This document shows, piece by piece, positions 39,301-51,300 of a stretch of 64,000 bases of DNA (the first letter of the stretch is position 1; every line of letters begins with the position of its first letter). The notes under the pieces were generated by a model that saw only the letters and a list, made by a program, of their open reading frames with translations, was not told the DNA's origin and did no database searches. The stretch lies in the NCBI RefSeq assembly GCF_033115175.1, contig NC_084827.1:19152001-19216000 (forward strand). Reading direction: 5' to 3'. The stretch is from Lepus europaeus (taxonomy: Eukaryota > Chordata > Mammalia > Lagomorpha > Leporidae). The translations under genes and the position numbers were made by a program.

Positions 39301-42300
39301 GGGCCCTTGAGAAATTCCTCGAATGAGTCAGGGAGAGGAGAGGCAATCTCCAGGGTTAGGTCCAAGGTACTCATCAATGAGTCTTAAATTTGGGTTCCTC
39401 CAGAATTGAATCCTGGGATAAAGATTCAAGTGCAAGTAGTTTATTTGGGAATTGAACCCAGGAATCGCCAATAGAGAAGTAGGGAAGTGAGGCGGGGGAA
39501 GAAGGCAGTCAGTGGAGTTCATCCTAGGGAAGACTGGAAATAGTATAAAGCACACGACTCGGGTCATCCCTTCCGAGAGGACCGAGGTCGTCACACTATT
39601 CATCCAGTTACTCCTGCCAGTTATTGGATGAGGGCTGCTTAACTAGTTTCCTGTACTTCCGGTTGCTCTGTGTGGGCTGGGCACTGGCAGTTGGAAGCTG
39701 GCCAGAGCACCAGATCTAAGAGACATGGGTGAGCAATGCCTTATTTGCCAGTCTTCCTCCACCCAGTGTCCACCTTCTTTCTTTTCCACCTGTTTTCTTC
39801 TTTTACAAAATTTTAAGCTCCCAGCTGGTAGGTTCTGCTGGCAATCCTCACATCTATGATCTCAGGCCTTATTTTCACTATTCCAGCGAGGTTATCTCAT
39901 TTCCCTTTCTTACGCCTGGCTAGCAGCTCTCTGCTGGCAGATTTCTCCAATTAGTCTCATTTAATTCTGATCATCTTCACACTGCTCACCGCATCTACTC
40001 CTGCTGCCATGTTGGCTTGAACCTTCACAGTGCCAATGAGAAACACCACAGAGGGTCCATGTGTGAGGTGAGGCGGTGACACTCCCCTGCCTGCCCTCAG
40101 TGTAGGGCCCTCAGTGTAGCGGCCAGGCCACAGCTGATGAAAGACGTCTCTACGCTCAGCTGATGGTACTCAGGCAGCTTTGGCCGCAGTGACCCTCTTG
40201 CTGCTCCTCACGTAGGATTATGGCCCCTAAAAGAAATCCTGACCCGCTTGGTAAGATAAAGGCAGATCCCAAGGGATCCAGGACAGCATCCAACACCATC
40301 TCCCATCTTCTCATCAGCACAGGTGAGTCCTAGTGCAGGATGAGAGCTGTCCTTCAGAGGCAGGGGACTGGCTTTCCCAGCACTGGCTGCCTCATCCCAG
40401 CTCTGACAATGCCACTTCCCTCCCCGGCTTCCTCCCCTCTCAAGCTAGCAAGGTGGTTCACTCACCCTGAGCCAGGTAGAGGACAGCTCGGGCCACCTTC
40501 AGTCGCCGCTCCCTACTGACCACCTCCAGCCGGTCCAGGAGTCCCATCACATAAGCCTTTTGGGCATCTTCTTCCAACTCCAGCCATTCCTTGTTTTGCA
40601 CTGGGGACAGAACACAACACACATCCAGTGCCAGCTCCTGCCACCCTTTCCTGGAAAGGCTCCTGATAGCACACCCGCCTCTGATCTCAGGCCCCAACAA
40701 ATTCTTTCTAAAAGCTGTAAGAACAGAATAGGAATGGGAAAAGGATCCAAAACACTGTAGCCTGAATCCATTCTGTAGCTTCCTCTTGTTCAACATTCCC
40801 TCCGTGCTCCACATACAGCTTATACTGCTTTGTCTCTGCCTCTCCTCAAGGAGTTCCCTCTGTCCCCTGACATGTCCAGTGCCCAGTCACCCTTGCAGGC
40901 CTGATACAAATGACCTCTTTCTTATTCTCACAGGCCTAATGCAAAGTTGCCTCTTTCCTACTCATGCCCCTGGCAAAATCTCTGCTCCCGAGACACCTTT
41001 TCCACTTTTCTAGGGTGCTTACCACTTTCCTCTGGGCCTCGGCCAGTGTTGTGATGGGCACATCTCCTTTCTGCTGTCAGGCTACTGAGCCTGTGGACAA
41101 GCTGCACTTTGTATTCTCTGATACAGAGCAGATACCAACCACACATTTGTTGAATTAAAAACTGAATTGCCACTGCCCAACTAGGGCAACAGATGTCTGC
41201 GTGTGAAATTGCGACTGAGCGTGGGGCAGAGTTGGAGGCAGGGGTTGAGCATTCAAGTCAAGAACTAGGCTTGGCACCAGGACCTGTCAGGCAGCAGGGG
41301 ACCGACCCAGCTCTGTCACAATAGCCCTCTGCTCTCCTGGCCCCGTATACTAGGGGCTCAGATCAGGTTTCTCTTGCTTCTACCCTTGGTCTCTACACTT
41401 GAGATGCAATGACTCCTGTGTCCTATGTGCAAGAAGGGAAGGGCATATGGTTTAAGTGGCTGAAGGATCCTACTTTGTTTTTGCGTTTTACTAGATCATA
41501 CTGGGACACTGTAGAGGCAAAAATCAAGCCCCCATAAGTAAGGGTCTCGGATCACCTTGAGTCCTGAAATCTTCTTCGAAGCACCTCCTGTTCGTGGTGA
41601 ATTCCATGTTCTCAGTGTAGCTATACAATTCTGTGGCAGGAAAGACAGAACAGAGTCACGTTCAGGAGACCCCAGAAGGAAGGGCCTGGGGTGGAGAGGG
41701 CGGCATGAAAGAGTTGAAGCTTCTAATGCATTCCTGTGTCCAACTCAGCCAGCTTCCTCCCCTTCAGAACAGTTAAAAATAGCCACTTGTGTCCCTGGGT
41801 GATTAAACCATCAAACCTGTCCTCCTCCTGCCAGCTGGCTCCTGCAGTGGAGAAGGGAGGCTTCAGCATTCGGGGAGCGCCAGGAGGAGAGGTGGGGCAC
41901 AGAGGGCTTGATGTCATCGCTCCTGTTTCTCAGGGCTGCGACCCCTTCTGCTCTGTTAAAGCAGACTGGGATTATCTTATCTCCAGGGAACGGGAGTGCA
42001 AAACAACCCCTGAAATTCGGTGGTAAGATCCTTGTGCTATTTAGCAAGTCAGGGCAAAGGCTAAAGAGTCCGTTCTAGATACTCTTCAGGGTTGGAGTCG
42101 GTTCATTCTCTCCCTGCTGAATTTCCATGAAGGGCATAAGAGTTTAGGCTTGTGCCCACAGCTGCCCACTCAGAGAGCAGCTGTGGTTGCTATACGGCTG
42201 CTGTGCACCGGAAAGCCTAACTTGGCCGATAGCAGCCTCTCAACACAAAATGCAGAAAGCTGATAAGAAACAAACAAAAAAGCCCTTTCCTACACACACA

Positions 42301-45300
42301 GAGAGAGAAAGAGAGAGAGAGAGAGAGATCTCAGAACATTATGTCTGTACCCTCATATTTCAGATTTTTAAGAGTTGAAATCAATAATCCAATAGGTGAT
42401 ATATTTCATACAGATCTCTATTTCCCCCGTGCCCTAAGACTTTTCCAAAAATGTAACCAGGTCACAGACAGCTCCCAAAACAAGGGAAATTCACTTATGT
42501 TCCAGCCAGCTGTCTCATGGTGGAGAAAAACCCTTTTCTGAGAGTCAGGGTTTTTGGGTTCTGAGTTCCAGAATCTTGGGAGCGTTCAGAAACAAATTTC
42601 TCTGAATCTTAAATACTTCAGTCATAGTGGAGAATGTGAACATGTATGTTTTAAGAGAGAACACAGGGGCCGGTGCTGTGGCATAGCAAGTAAGGCCACC
42701 ACCTGTAGTGTCAGCATCCCATATGGGCACTGGTTCGATCCCAGCTGTTCCACTTCTGACCTAGCTCCCTTCTAATGCGCCTGGGAAAGAAGCAGAGACA
42801 GCCCAAGTCCTTGTGCCCCTGCACCCATGTGGGAGACCCAAAGGAGGCTCCTGACTTACGATTGGCCCAGTTTCAACTGATGGAGCAGCCATTTGGGGAA
42901 TGAACCTCTCTCTCTGTCTCTCTCTGCCTCTGTCTCTCTGCAACTGTGCCTTTCAAATAAATAAATAAATCTAAAAAAAAAAAAAAAAATAGTAGAGCAC
43001 AAATCCAGTCAGAAAAGTGAGCTAGGGCTCTTGGATACTGAACTTTGGTTTTGTTCTTTTTATTTGTCTTTTAAATTTTGGATTGTGAATTTTCAGATAT
43101 GGGTAAGTACAGAATACATAAGACACCTCTGTATCTACCCAGACTGAACAATGTTTTTATCATACTTGCTCGCTGGCCTATTTTCTTCCTTTCTCTAGAG
43201 GGAACCGCTCTAATGAGATCAGTGGGTATCCCTCACATGCCCATTTTTATATTTTTACTACATATGTCTATGCCTGTAAACAACACATGATGTTTTTCAC
43301 TTTTTTTTTTATTTAAAAAAAGATGTATTCAATTATTTACTTGAAAGCTAGAGTTACACCAACGGCAAAAGGAAGATCTTTCTCTCTGTCTCTCTCTCTC
43401 ACTGTCCACTCTGCCTGTCAAAAAAATAAAATAAAATAAAAATAAAAAAATAAATAAATAAATAAAAAGAAAGGTAGAGTTACAGAGAGACAGAGGCAGA
43501 GAGAGAGAGAGGGGTCTTCCATCTGCTGCTTCACTCCTCAAATGGCCACAATGGCTGGAGCTGAGCCGATCCGAGCCAGGAGCCAGGAGTTTATTCTAGG
43601 TCTCCCACACAGGTGCAGGAGCCCAAGGACTTAGGCCAACTTCCATTGCTGTTATTCACTTCTAAAAACTTTTATCCAGGACCAGCGCTGTAGCATAGCA
43701 GGTAAAGCTGCCGCCTGTAGTGCTGGAATCGCATAAGGGCATCAATTTGAGTCCTGGCTGCTCCACTTCAGATCCAGTTCTCTGTTATGGCCTGGGAAAG
43801 CAATTGAAGATGGTCCAAGTCCTTGGGCCTCTGTACCCACGCAGGAGACCTAGAAGAAGCTCCTGGCTCCTGGCTTCGGATGGGCCCAGCTCCAGCCATT
43901 GCGGCCATCTAGGGAGTGAATCAGTGGAGGGAAGACCTCTCTCTCTTTCTGTCTCTCTCTCTCTCTGCCTTTCTGTAACTCTCTGCCTCTCAAATAAATA
44001 AATAAATCTTAAAAAAACAAAAACAACAAAAAAAAACCTTTTATCCAAACAGCATCACATTGTGTAACTTCTTTTGTCCCTGCTTCTTCCTCCAACTTGG
44101 TTTTTAGCATTTATTGACATTGAAGCATGTAGATACAGATCAGATATTTTAATGGCTACACCGTAATCTACTACACTGATATATTATAGTTGTTCCATTC
44201 TCCTACTGACAGGTATTCCAGGTTGTTTTTAATTTTCCTAATTATCAACAGGGCCTCAACAAACATCTTTGTACATTTTCTTGTACCCAATTGTAAGGTT
44301 CTTTAGAGTGTACATCTAGGAGGACTGTTAGGTCATAAACTATGCAGTCTTCAGTCTATTTATTTATTTATTTGAGAGGTAGAGTTATAGATACAGAGAG
44401 GGAGAGACAGACAGAGGGATTTTCCATCTGCTGGTTCACTCCCCGAATGGCCAAAATAGCTGGAGCTAGGCCAATCCAAAGCCAGGAACCAGTAGCTTCT
44501 TCTGGATCTCCCACGAGGATGCAGGGGCCAAAGCACTTGGGCCATCTTCTACTGCTTTCCCAGGCCATAGCAGAGAGCTGGATTGGAAGCAGAGCAGCCA
44601 GGACTCAAACCAACGCCCTTATGGGATGCTAGCACTGCAGGCAGCAGCTTTACTCACTACGCCACAGTGCTGGATGCTCATCTCCCGTCTAAGAATACAC
44701 ACGTATATGCTCATATTCTAGGTTCTTTTTTTTTTTTTTCAAGTTATTTCATTTGAAAGGCAGAGTTACAGAGAGAGAGAGAGACAGAGAGAGACAGAGA
44801 TAGAGAGAGATCTTTCATCCTCTAGTTCACTCCCCAAAATGGCCACAAGGCCAGGCTGAAGCCAGGAGTCAGGAGCTTCTTCTGGGTCTCCCATGTGGGT
44901 GCAGGGGCCCAAGCACTTGGTCCATCTTCCACTGTTTTCCCAGACACATTAGCAGGGAGCTAGATTGGAATTGGAGCAGCTAGGAATTGAACTGGTGCCC
45001 ATATAGGATGTTAGCATTGCAAGCGGCAATTTAACCTGCTATGCCACAACACCAACCCTCTATATTCCAGATTCTAATCCTGGTTGGTTATTAAACTTAG
45101 CTCTCTATTCCTCTGTCACTCATCATAAAATTTATTCCCTGTGCTTATTCAAAAGAACTTCTTTAAAAATGTTCCTCTTTTCTCTGGAAAAGCATGTCTC
45201 AAAGTGTCACTTCCATGTGACAGAATATTTAACTTTCACACCGTCTCCACCCAAAACTCGTTTATTAATAACTGGTACTCATAGCACGTGTAACACGTAG

Positions 45301-48300
45301 GCCCTGAATGTACTGAGATCACATTTACCCTAAGCTAAAAATCCAGACAGAGAGAAGCAGCCCAGCACCGAAAGAATGGGACCACTCAGCACCAGCTACG
45401 AACACCCAAGCAGGTCACTACTATGATGGATGCGGGTGACAAGTCCAGCTTTGCTCAGTTGGCTGGCTGGCTATAGAATTTCTCCTCAGACATTGTTGAG
45501 AGTTTAATAACGTACAGGTATTAGGGAAATAAAGAGAAGCAAAGGAGAGAGAGACGGAACGAGATAGCGAGAAGGTGGCAGAAAGAGGGGGCATGTAAAA
45601 ATATGGGTGACAGGAAGACAGAGGAGGAATGAAAAGAAAAGTAATTTTTAGAATGTACAAAAAGTTATTAATAAAGAGAGGTGAGCATAAAAGAGGGAAA
45701 GAATGAAAGAAAGAATATCATAGGGGCTGGCGTTGTGACACAGCAGGTAAAGCCACTGCCTGTGATGTCAGCATCACATATGGGTGCTGGTTCATGTCCC
45801 GGCTGCTCTACTTCTAATCCAGCTCCCTGCTAGTGGCCTATGAAAGGCAGGGAAAAGATGGCCCAAGTGTTTAGGTCCCTGCCACCCATATAGGAGACCC
45901 AGAAGAAACTCCTGGCTTCGGCCTGGGCTAGCCCCAGTGGCTGTTGTGACCATCTGGGGAGTGAACCAGTGGACAGATCTCTCTCTCTCTCTCTGTGTCC
46001 CTGTCTCTTCTTCTCTCTCTGTAACTCTGCCTTTCAAATAAATAAACTTTTTTAAAAAAGAAGAATATCATAGCCAAGGAGAATTCGCAGAAGGAAATGT
46101 GAATGCGAACAAAGAGATATTTCCCACTGGAGGATGGTGTAAAGAAAAACAGCCTTTATTCAGCGGCCACCTGCTATGGGCCCTTTCCGCTCCTCCTGGC
46201 CGTCTCCCCCTGGGACCCGTCGACCTCATACCTGCCAGTTCCGCTGCATGTCCATCTGTATCGCCGTACTCAAACTCCAGAGTGGGGCAGTCCACAGAGC
46301 CCTGTAAGAGACAGGTTCCCGGTGACTGGAGCAGGTGCGGGAAAGCAGCCGTCCGGGGCAGGTTACATCCTCACTTCATCTTCTTCCCCTCTTGGAGGCC
46401 GAGGCTAGATCAGGGCAGGAGGCAGGTGGGAAAGTCCCACCTGGGCCTTTCACCCAAGAGAGACCCTCCTGCAAGCCAGAACTTGAGACTCGGTGCAGGG
46501 AGAGGCTGTGGATTCCTACACTGTAATCAGAAGGTCTGGGTAAAGAGCAGGATTATGCATGGAAATGCAACTATAATTTGTGCCTATATCCCATCTATAT
46601 AAACACAGATGAGAGGAATATCTATCTGATCTCCAGAAGTGATGGACAAAAAAAAAAAAAATAGAGGATAACTGGACGTTAGCATCACACGTGTCGTTCA
46701 CCCGATGCATGCCTTGGGACAAGTCTCATGCTGTGGATCACAGTTCTTCACCCATAACGAGGTTCTCCAGCTCTAGTTCTCTACAACTTAAGGATTGTCG
46801 AATATGGTAGCAGCGTTTCCCCTCCATGTTGTGATGATGGCCAGATTTCCCAAGATGCTGTATGTATAATTCTGTTAAAATATTTACATATAATCCCACC
46901 CACTAACCTCTTCAAGCACTTTGGATATTCCCTTCCACTATACTTTAATATATCTGAATTTTAAAATCTGAACCTCAGCTCTAACACGTATCAATAATCA
47001 CAGGCAAGTTACGCTTTCTGTGCCTAAGCACGGTATAAGAAATCTATCTGCAGGGCTCACGTTGTGGCACTGCACCTTATGTTGCTACTTGCGACACTGA
47101 CATTCCATGCTGAAGTGCTAGTTCTAGTCCTGGTTGCACTTCTTCAAATCCAACTGAGCCTGGGAAGGCAGCATTAGATGACCCCAGTACTTGGGCCCCT
47201 GTCACCCATGTGGAAGTCCCGAATGGAGTTCCAGGCTCTTGGCTTTGGCCTGGCCTAACCTGGCTGCTGTGGCCATTTGGTGAGTAAAGCAGAGGATGGA
47301 AAATTTCTCTCTCTTTCTCTCTCTGTTTCCCACCAACTTCTGTTACTCCCCCACCCCTGCCATCGTTCTTTCAAATAGATATTTTTTAAAAAGAAATATA
47401 TTTGGGAACAGGTGGGATGTTAAGACATCCATGACGCACACTGGAGTGCCTGGGTTCAATACCTGGCTCCACTCCTGCATCCTGCAGACCCGGGGAGGCA
47501 GCAAGTCATTGGGTTCCTCTCACCCACGTGAAAGACCTGGATTGAGCTCCCAGCTTGGCTTTGGCCCAAGCTGGAATGATGGGAGTTCTCTATTGGTCTG
47601 TCTCTCTGCCTTTCAAAGACAAAAAAAACCCCACACAACTAAAAAATAAGCAAAAAATGAAATATATTTGGTTGTTGCCCCTAGTTCCTGGCAACAGGCT
47701 CCTATAAACCCTTAGAACTTCCTGAGTGACAGGAGTGTCTGCTATTTATAATGAGCCCCTGCCAACCGTATCAGAACTCATACAAGTAAGGTGACTCATT
47801 TTGGCCCTTAGATAGTTTCAAGGGAAGAGCTGGTTAGGTCAGAAAGACTCAGTGTCTACTCTGAGAGTATTCAGAACCACCCCCAGGAAGGGAGAAGGAA
47901 GACCAGAGATTGACTCCAGCAATGTGGCCAATGGTTTAATTGTGCCTAGGTAATGAAACCCCCTATGAAAACTCAGAAATGAGGAGGCTTTCGCAGCTGT
48001 TGGATTGGTGAGCAAACAGATGTGCTAGGAGGGTGGTGCCCAAACAGGGTAGGGAAGCTATGCACCACCTCAGCCCCAAGCTTTGTCCTAAGCACGTCTT
48101 CCAATGTGATGTTTCTGAGCTATATCCTTCATAATATAATCACAAGCACATACCTGTTTGAGGTCTGTGAGTCTTTCTAGAGAATTATCAAACCTGAGAA
48201 GAGTAATGTAACTCTTAAATTTGTAGCTGGCCAGTGGAAGTGTGCCAAACCTGTAGACCCTACCTGTGGCTGACACCTAAAGTGGGGGCAGCCTTATGGG

Positions 48301-51300
48301 AATGAACCATTAACTTGTCTGTGCTAAACCTGGGAAGTTAGTGTCAGAATTGAATTGAATTGAGGCCGGCGCTGTGGCTTAACAGGCTAATCCTCCGCCT
48401 TGCGGTGCCGGCACACCGGGTTCTAGTCCCGGTCGGGGTGCCGGATTCTGTCCCAGTTGCCCCTCTTCCAGGCCAGCCCTCTGCTATGGCCCGGGAAGGC
48501 AGTGGAGGATGGCCCAAGTGCTTGGGCCCTGCACCTGCATGGGAGACCAGGAGAAGCACCTGGCTCCTGGCTTCAGATCAGCGCGATGTGCCGGCCGCAG
48601 TGGCCATTGGAGGGTGAACCAACGGCAAAGGAAGACCTTTCTCTTTGTCTCTCTCTCTCACTATCCACTCCGCCTGTCAAAAAAAAAAAAAAAAAAAAGA
48701 ATTGAATTGAATTGTAGGACGCCCAATGGATGTCAGAGAATTGTTGGAAAATGACGTGTTCAGTTTTCTCATCCGCAAGATAAAGATAATAGGATTTACT
48801 TTGTAGGGTCATTATAAGGACTAAATGAATTGATAACGGAAAGGTACTTAGCATCACCCAGCACTACGTGGGTGGTACTCACAATTTTAATGCTATATTA
48901 TAAGGGCATTATTTTCATATTATGATTATCAATTGAAATGGTTGTATAAGTATAGATAGCTATTGGTTTACTTATCCAGTTCCCTATTGTTGGACATTTA
49001 AGTTGTTTTCAATTTTTCTTTATTGTTTGTATGAAAGCCATAAAATACCTACATTTTTTATACTGAGTCTCTTTCCCAAGAATAGAATTTTTTTAAAAGA
49101 TTTATTTATCTATTTGAAAGTCAGAATTATATATAGAGAGGAAGAAATAGAGAGAGTGAGAGATCTCTTCCATCTGCTAGTTCACTCCCCAAATGGTTGC
49201 AACGGCCAGCACTGGGCCAGGCCAGGAGTCAGAAGCTTCTTCCAGGTCTCCCATGAGTGTAGCAGGGACCCAAACACCTCGCCTTCTTCCACTGCTTTTC
49301 TCAGGCACATTAGCAGGGAGCTGGACTAAAAGTAGAGCAGCCAGGACACAAACTGGCACCCATATGGAATGCCAGTATCGCAGGCAGCGGCTGTATCCGC
49401 TATGTCATGACACTGGGCCCCATAATAGAATTTTATAAAGGGAATTAATGCATCAAATCTTATGAATATTTTTATGGTTCTCCATACGTGATAAATTTTT
49501 CCCAAAGAAAGATTTCCAAATTTTTGTATTACAAGAACTAATGGGAGGGCCTGTGCTGGGGCATAGCGGGTAAAGCTACCACCTGCAGTGCCGGCATCCC
49601 ACATGAGTGCCGGTTCAAGACTTGGCTGCTCCACTTCTGATCCAGCTCTCTGGTATGGCCTGGGAAAGCAGTGGAAGATGGCCCAAGTCCTTGGGCCCCT
49701 GAACCTGCATGGGAGACCCAGAAGTTCCTGGCTCCTGGCTTCGGATTGGTGCAACTCCGGGCATTGCGGCCAATTGGGAAGTGAGCCAGCGGGTGGAAGA
49801 CCCCCCCCACCACCACCTTTCCTTCTCTCTCTGTGTAATTCTGACTCTCAAATAAATAATAAATAAATCTTTAAAAAAATAAAAAGAACTAGTAGGGGCA
49901 AAAAGGTGTGTGTGTGGTGGTGACATAGGTTGCTGGTGTTTTATTTTGATAAATATGGGCTTAAAAAATCTTTTTTGAAAAAATGCTTTTAAAAAAGTTA
50001 ATACCTCCATTAGGAAGGACAGAATCCATGAATAAACAATAATCACTAAAAAGGGTTTTCAAGCTTTCTGGAAAAATAATACAATTTACTTCATAACCTT
50101 GCCCCTGCCCTCCCTCCACAAACCAGAACAAAATTTAACAAAAAGTTTAATACTACATGTGATGCACTGATAATTTCCTATTATTCTGTGTCTTAAAAAA
50201 AGTGATGATCCCCTTTCACAGGTTGCCCCCTGCAGTTTGAAAACCCCTTTTTTAAACTGTATAATCCTTTAAACTTCACATATTGAATTAAAGTTTAGAA
50301 ATTCAATTCAATGCCCTACATTTTCCTCATTTTGTCACAGTCCAGTCAACACTTTGCCAAGGAGGAGATCTGACTAAACGATGTTTGAGGTGAACCCTTT
50401 CGGTAAGTCCACAACTATTCTGTTTTCCTTTTCCACTTCGTGTATCCACACACCAAGCCATCAGAGGAAAGGTCGACAGTGCCCCACAAATGCAGTGAGG
50501 CACAGGGAGGCTCCCCTGACCCATGCCAACAGCAATCCTCTTCTAGCCATTCTCGAGCGGCCCTAGGGAGGAAAGAAAGCCTTGCCCCATGAGGACTGTC
50601 TTCCACAGGAGAGCAGAGAGAGAGGGGAGGAAAAGCAGATCTGGCGCTTGGGTACCACGCTGACGGGGGCTGCGCTGACAGGTAGCAGCAGCTCCCCTGC
50701 CGCAGTGGCAGGTGGAGGGAAGCCAGCCTTTCCAGCCAGCCTTTCGGTAGGCAATGAGCCCGGATAGAGCGGCTCACTGCAGCCGCTCACGTCCGAGCAC
50801 GGAGAGCCCAGCTGCAGACAGCCGGCAGGTAGGAGTCTCCGGACACTGAGCTCATTGGCAAAAGCCAAGCGCTGTCAGAGCCTTTTCCTGAAGGATCTGC
50901 CAGAGAGGAAGCAGGCCCTCTACCTCTTCCTGGGAAGGGCTTAGACAAGGCACAGAACACACTACTCTGAAACGATTTTTAAAAATTTTTTATTTATTTA
51001 TTTGAATGCTCTCTGTGTTTCCACCCCTACTAGAATGTTAGCTCCACAAGGGCAAAGACTTCTTACTGATGTTATCTCCTGCACCTAAAAGTGTCCCCCA
51101 CATTGAATGAATGAATGACTCACCCCTCCCACTGCCCACCCCCCCTCACACCTCTACAAAGAAAAATCTGAGCAAGAACAATGTATCCGGGGGAAGAAGG
51201 CACACGGTGCCCTAAAGACCAGGTTCATGGGGAGGGGGTGGGGGGTGATGTGGATAGGAACTTGCAAGGTAGTGACTTGGGGACGATCTTCTCACCTCCT

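Larger units (their letters stand above)
33100..42660. other. SINE-free exon-dense block (exons 3-12)
   Basis: Ten exons in 9.5 kb. The introns hold one L1-like relic, MIR-like relics, a 40-bp tandem repeat and simple repeats, but I could find no CSINE, while every neighbouring 3-kb stretch has one. Confidence 0.7.
43050..44345 (+). mobile_element. LINE-1-like relic interrupted by SINEs
   Basis: Phrases such as TTGTTCCATTCTCCTACTGA, GGTTGTTTTTAATTTTCCTA and CATCTAGGAGGACTGTTAGG follow an old L1 pattern. SINEs at 43300-43655 and 43679-44037 break it up. Confidence 0.45.
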
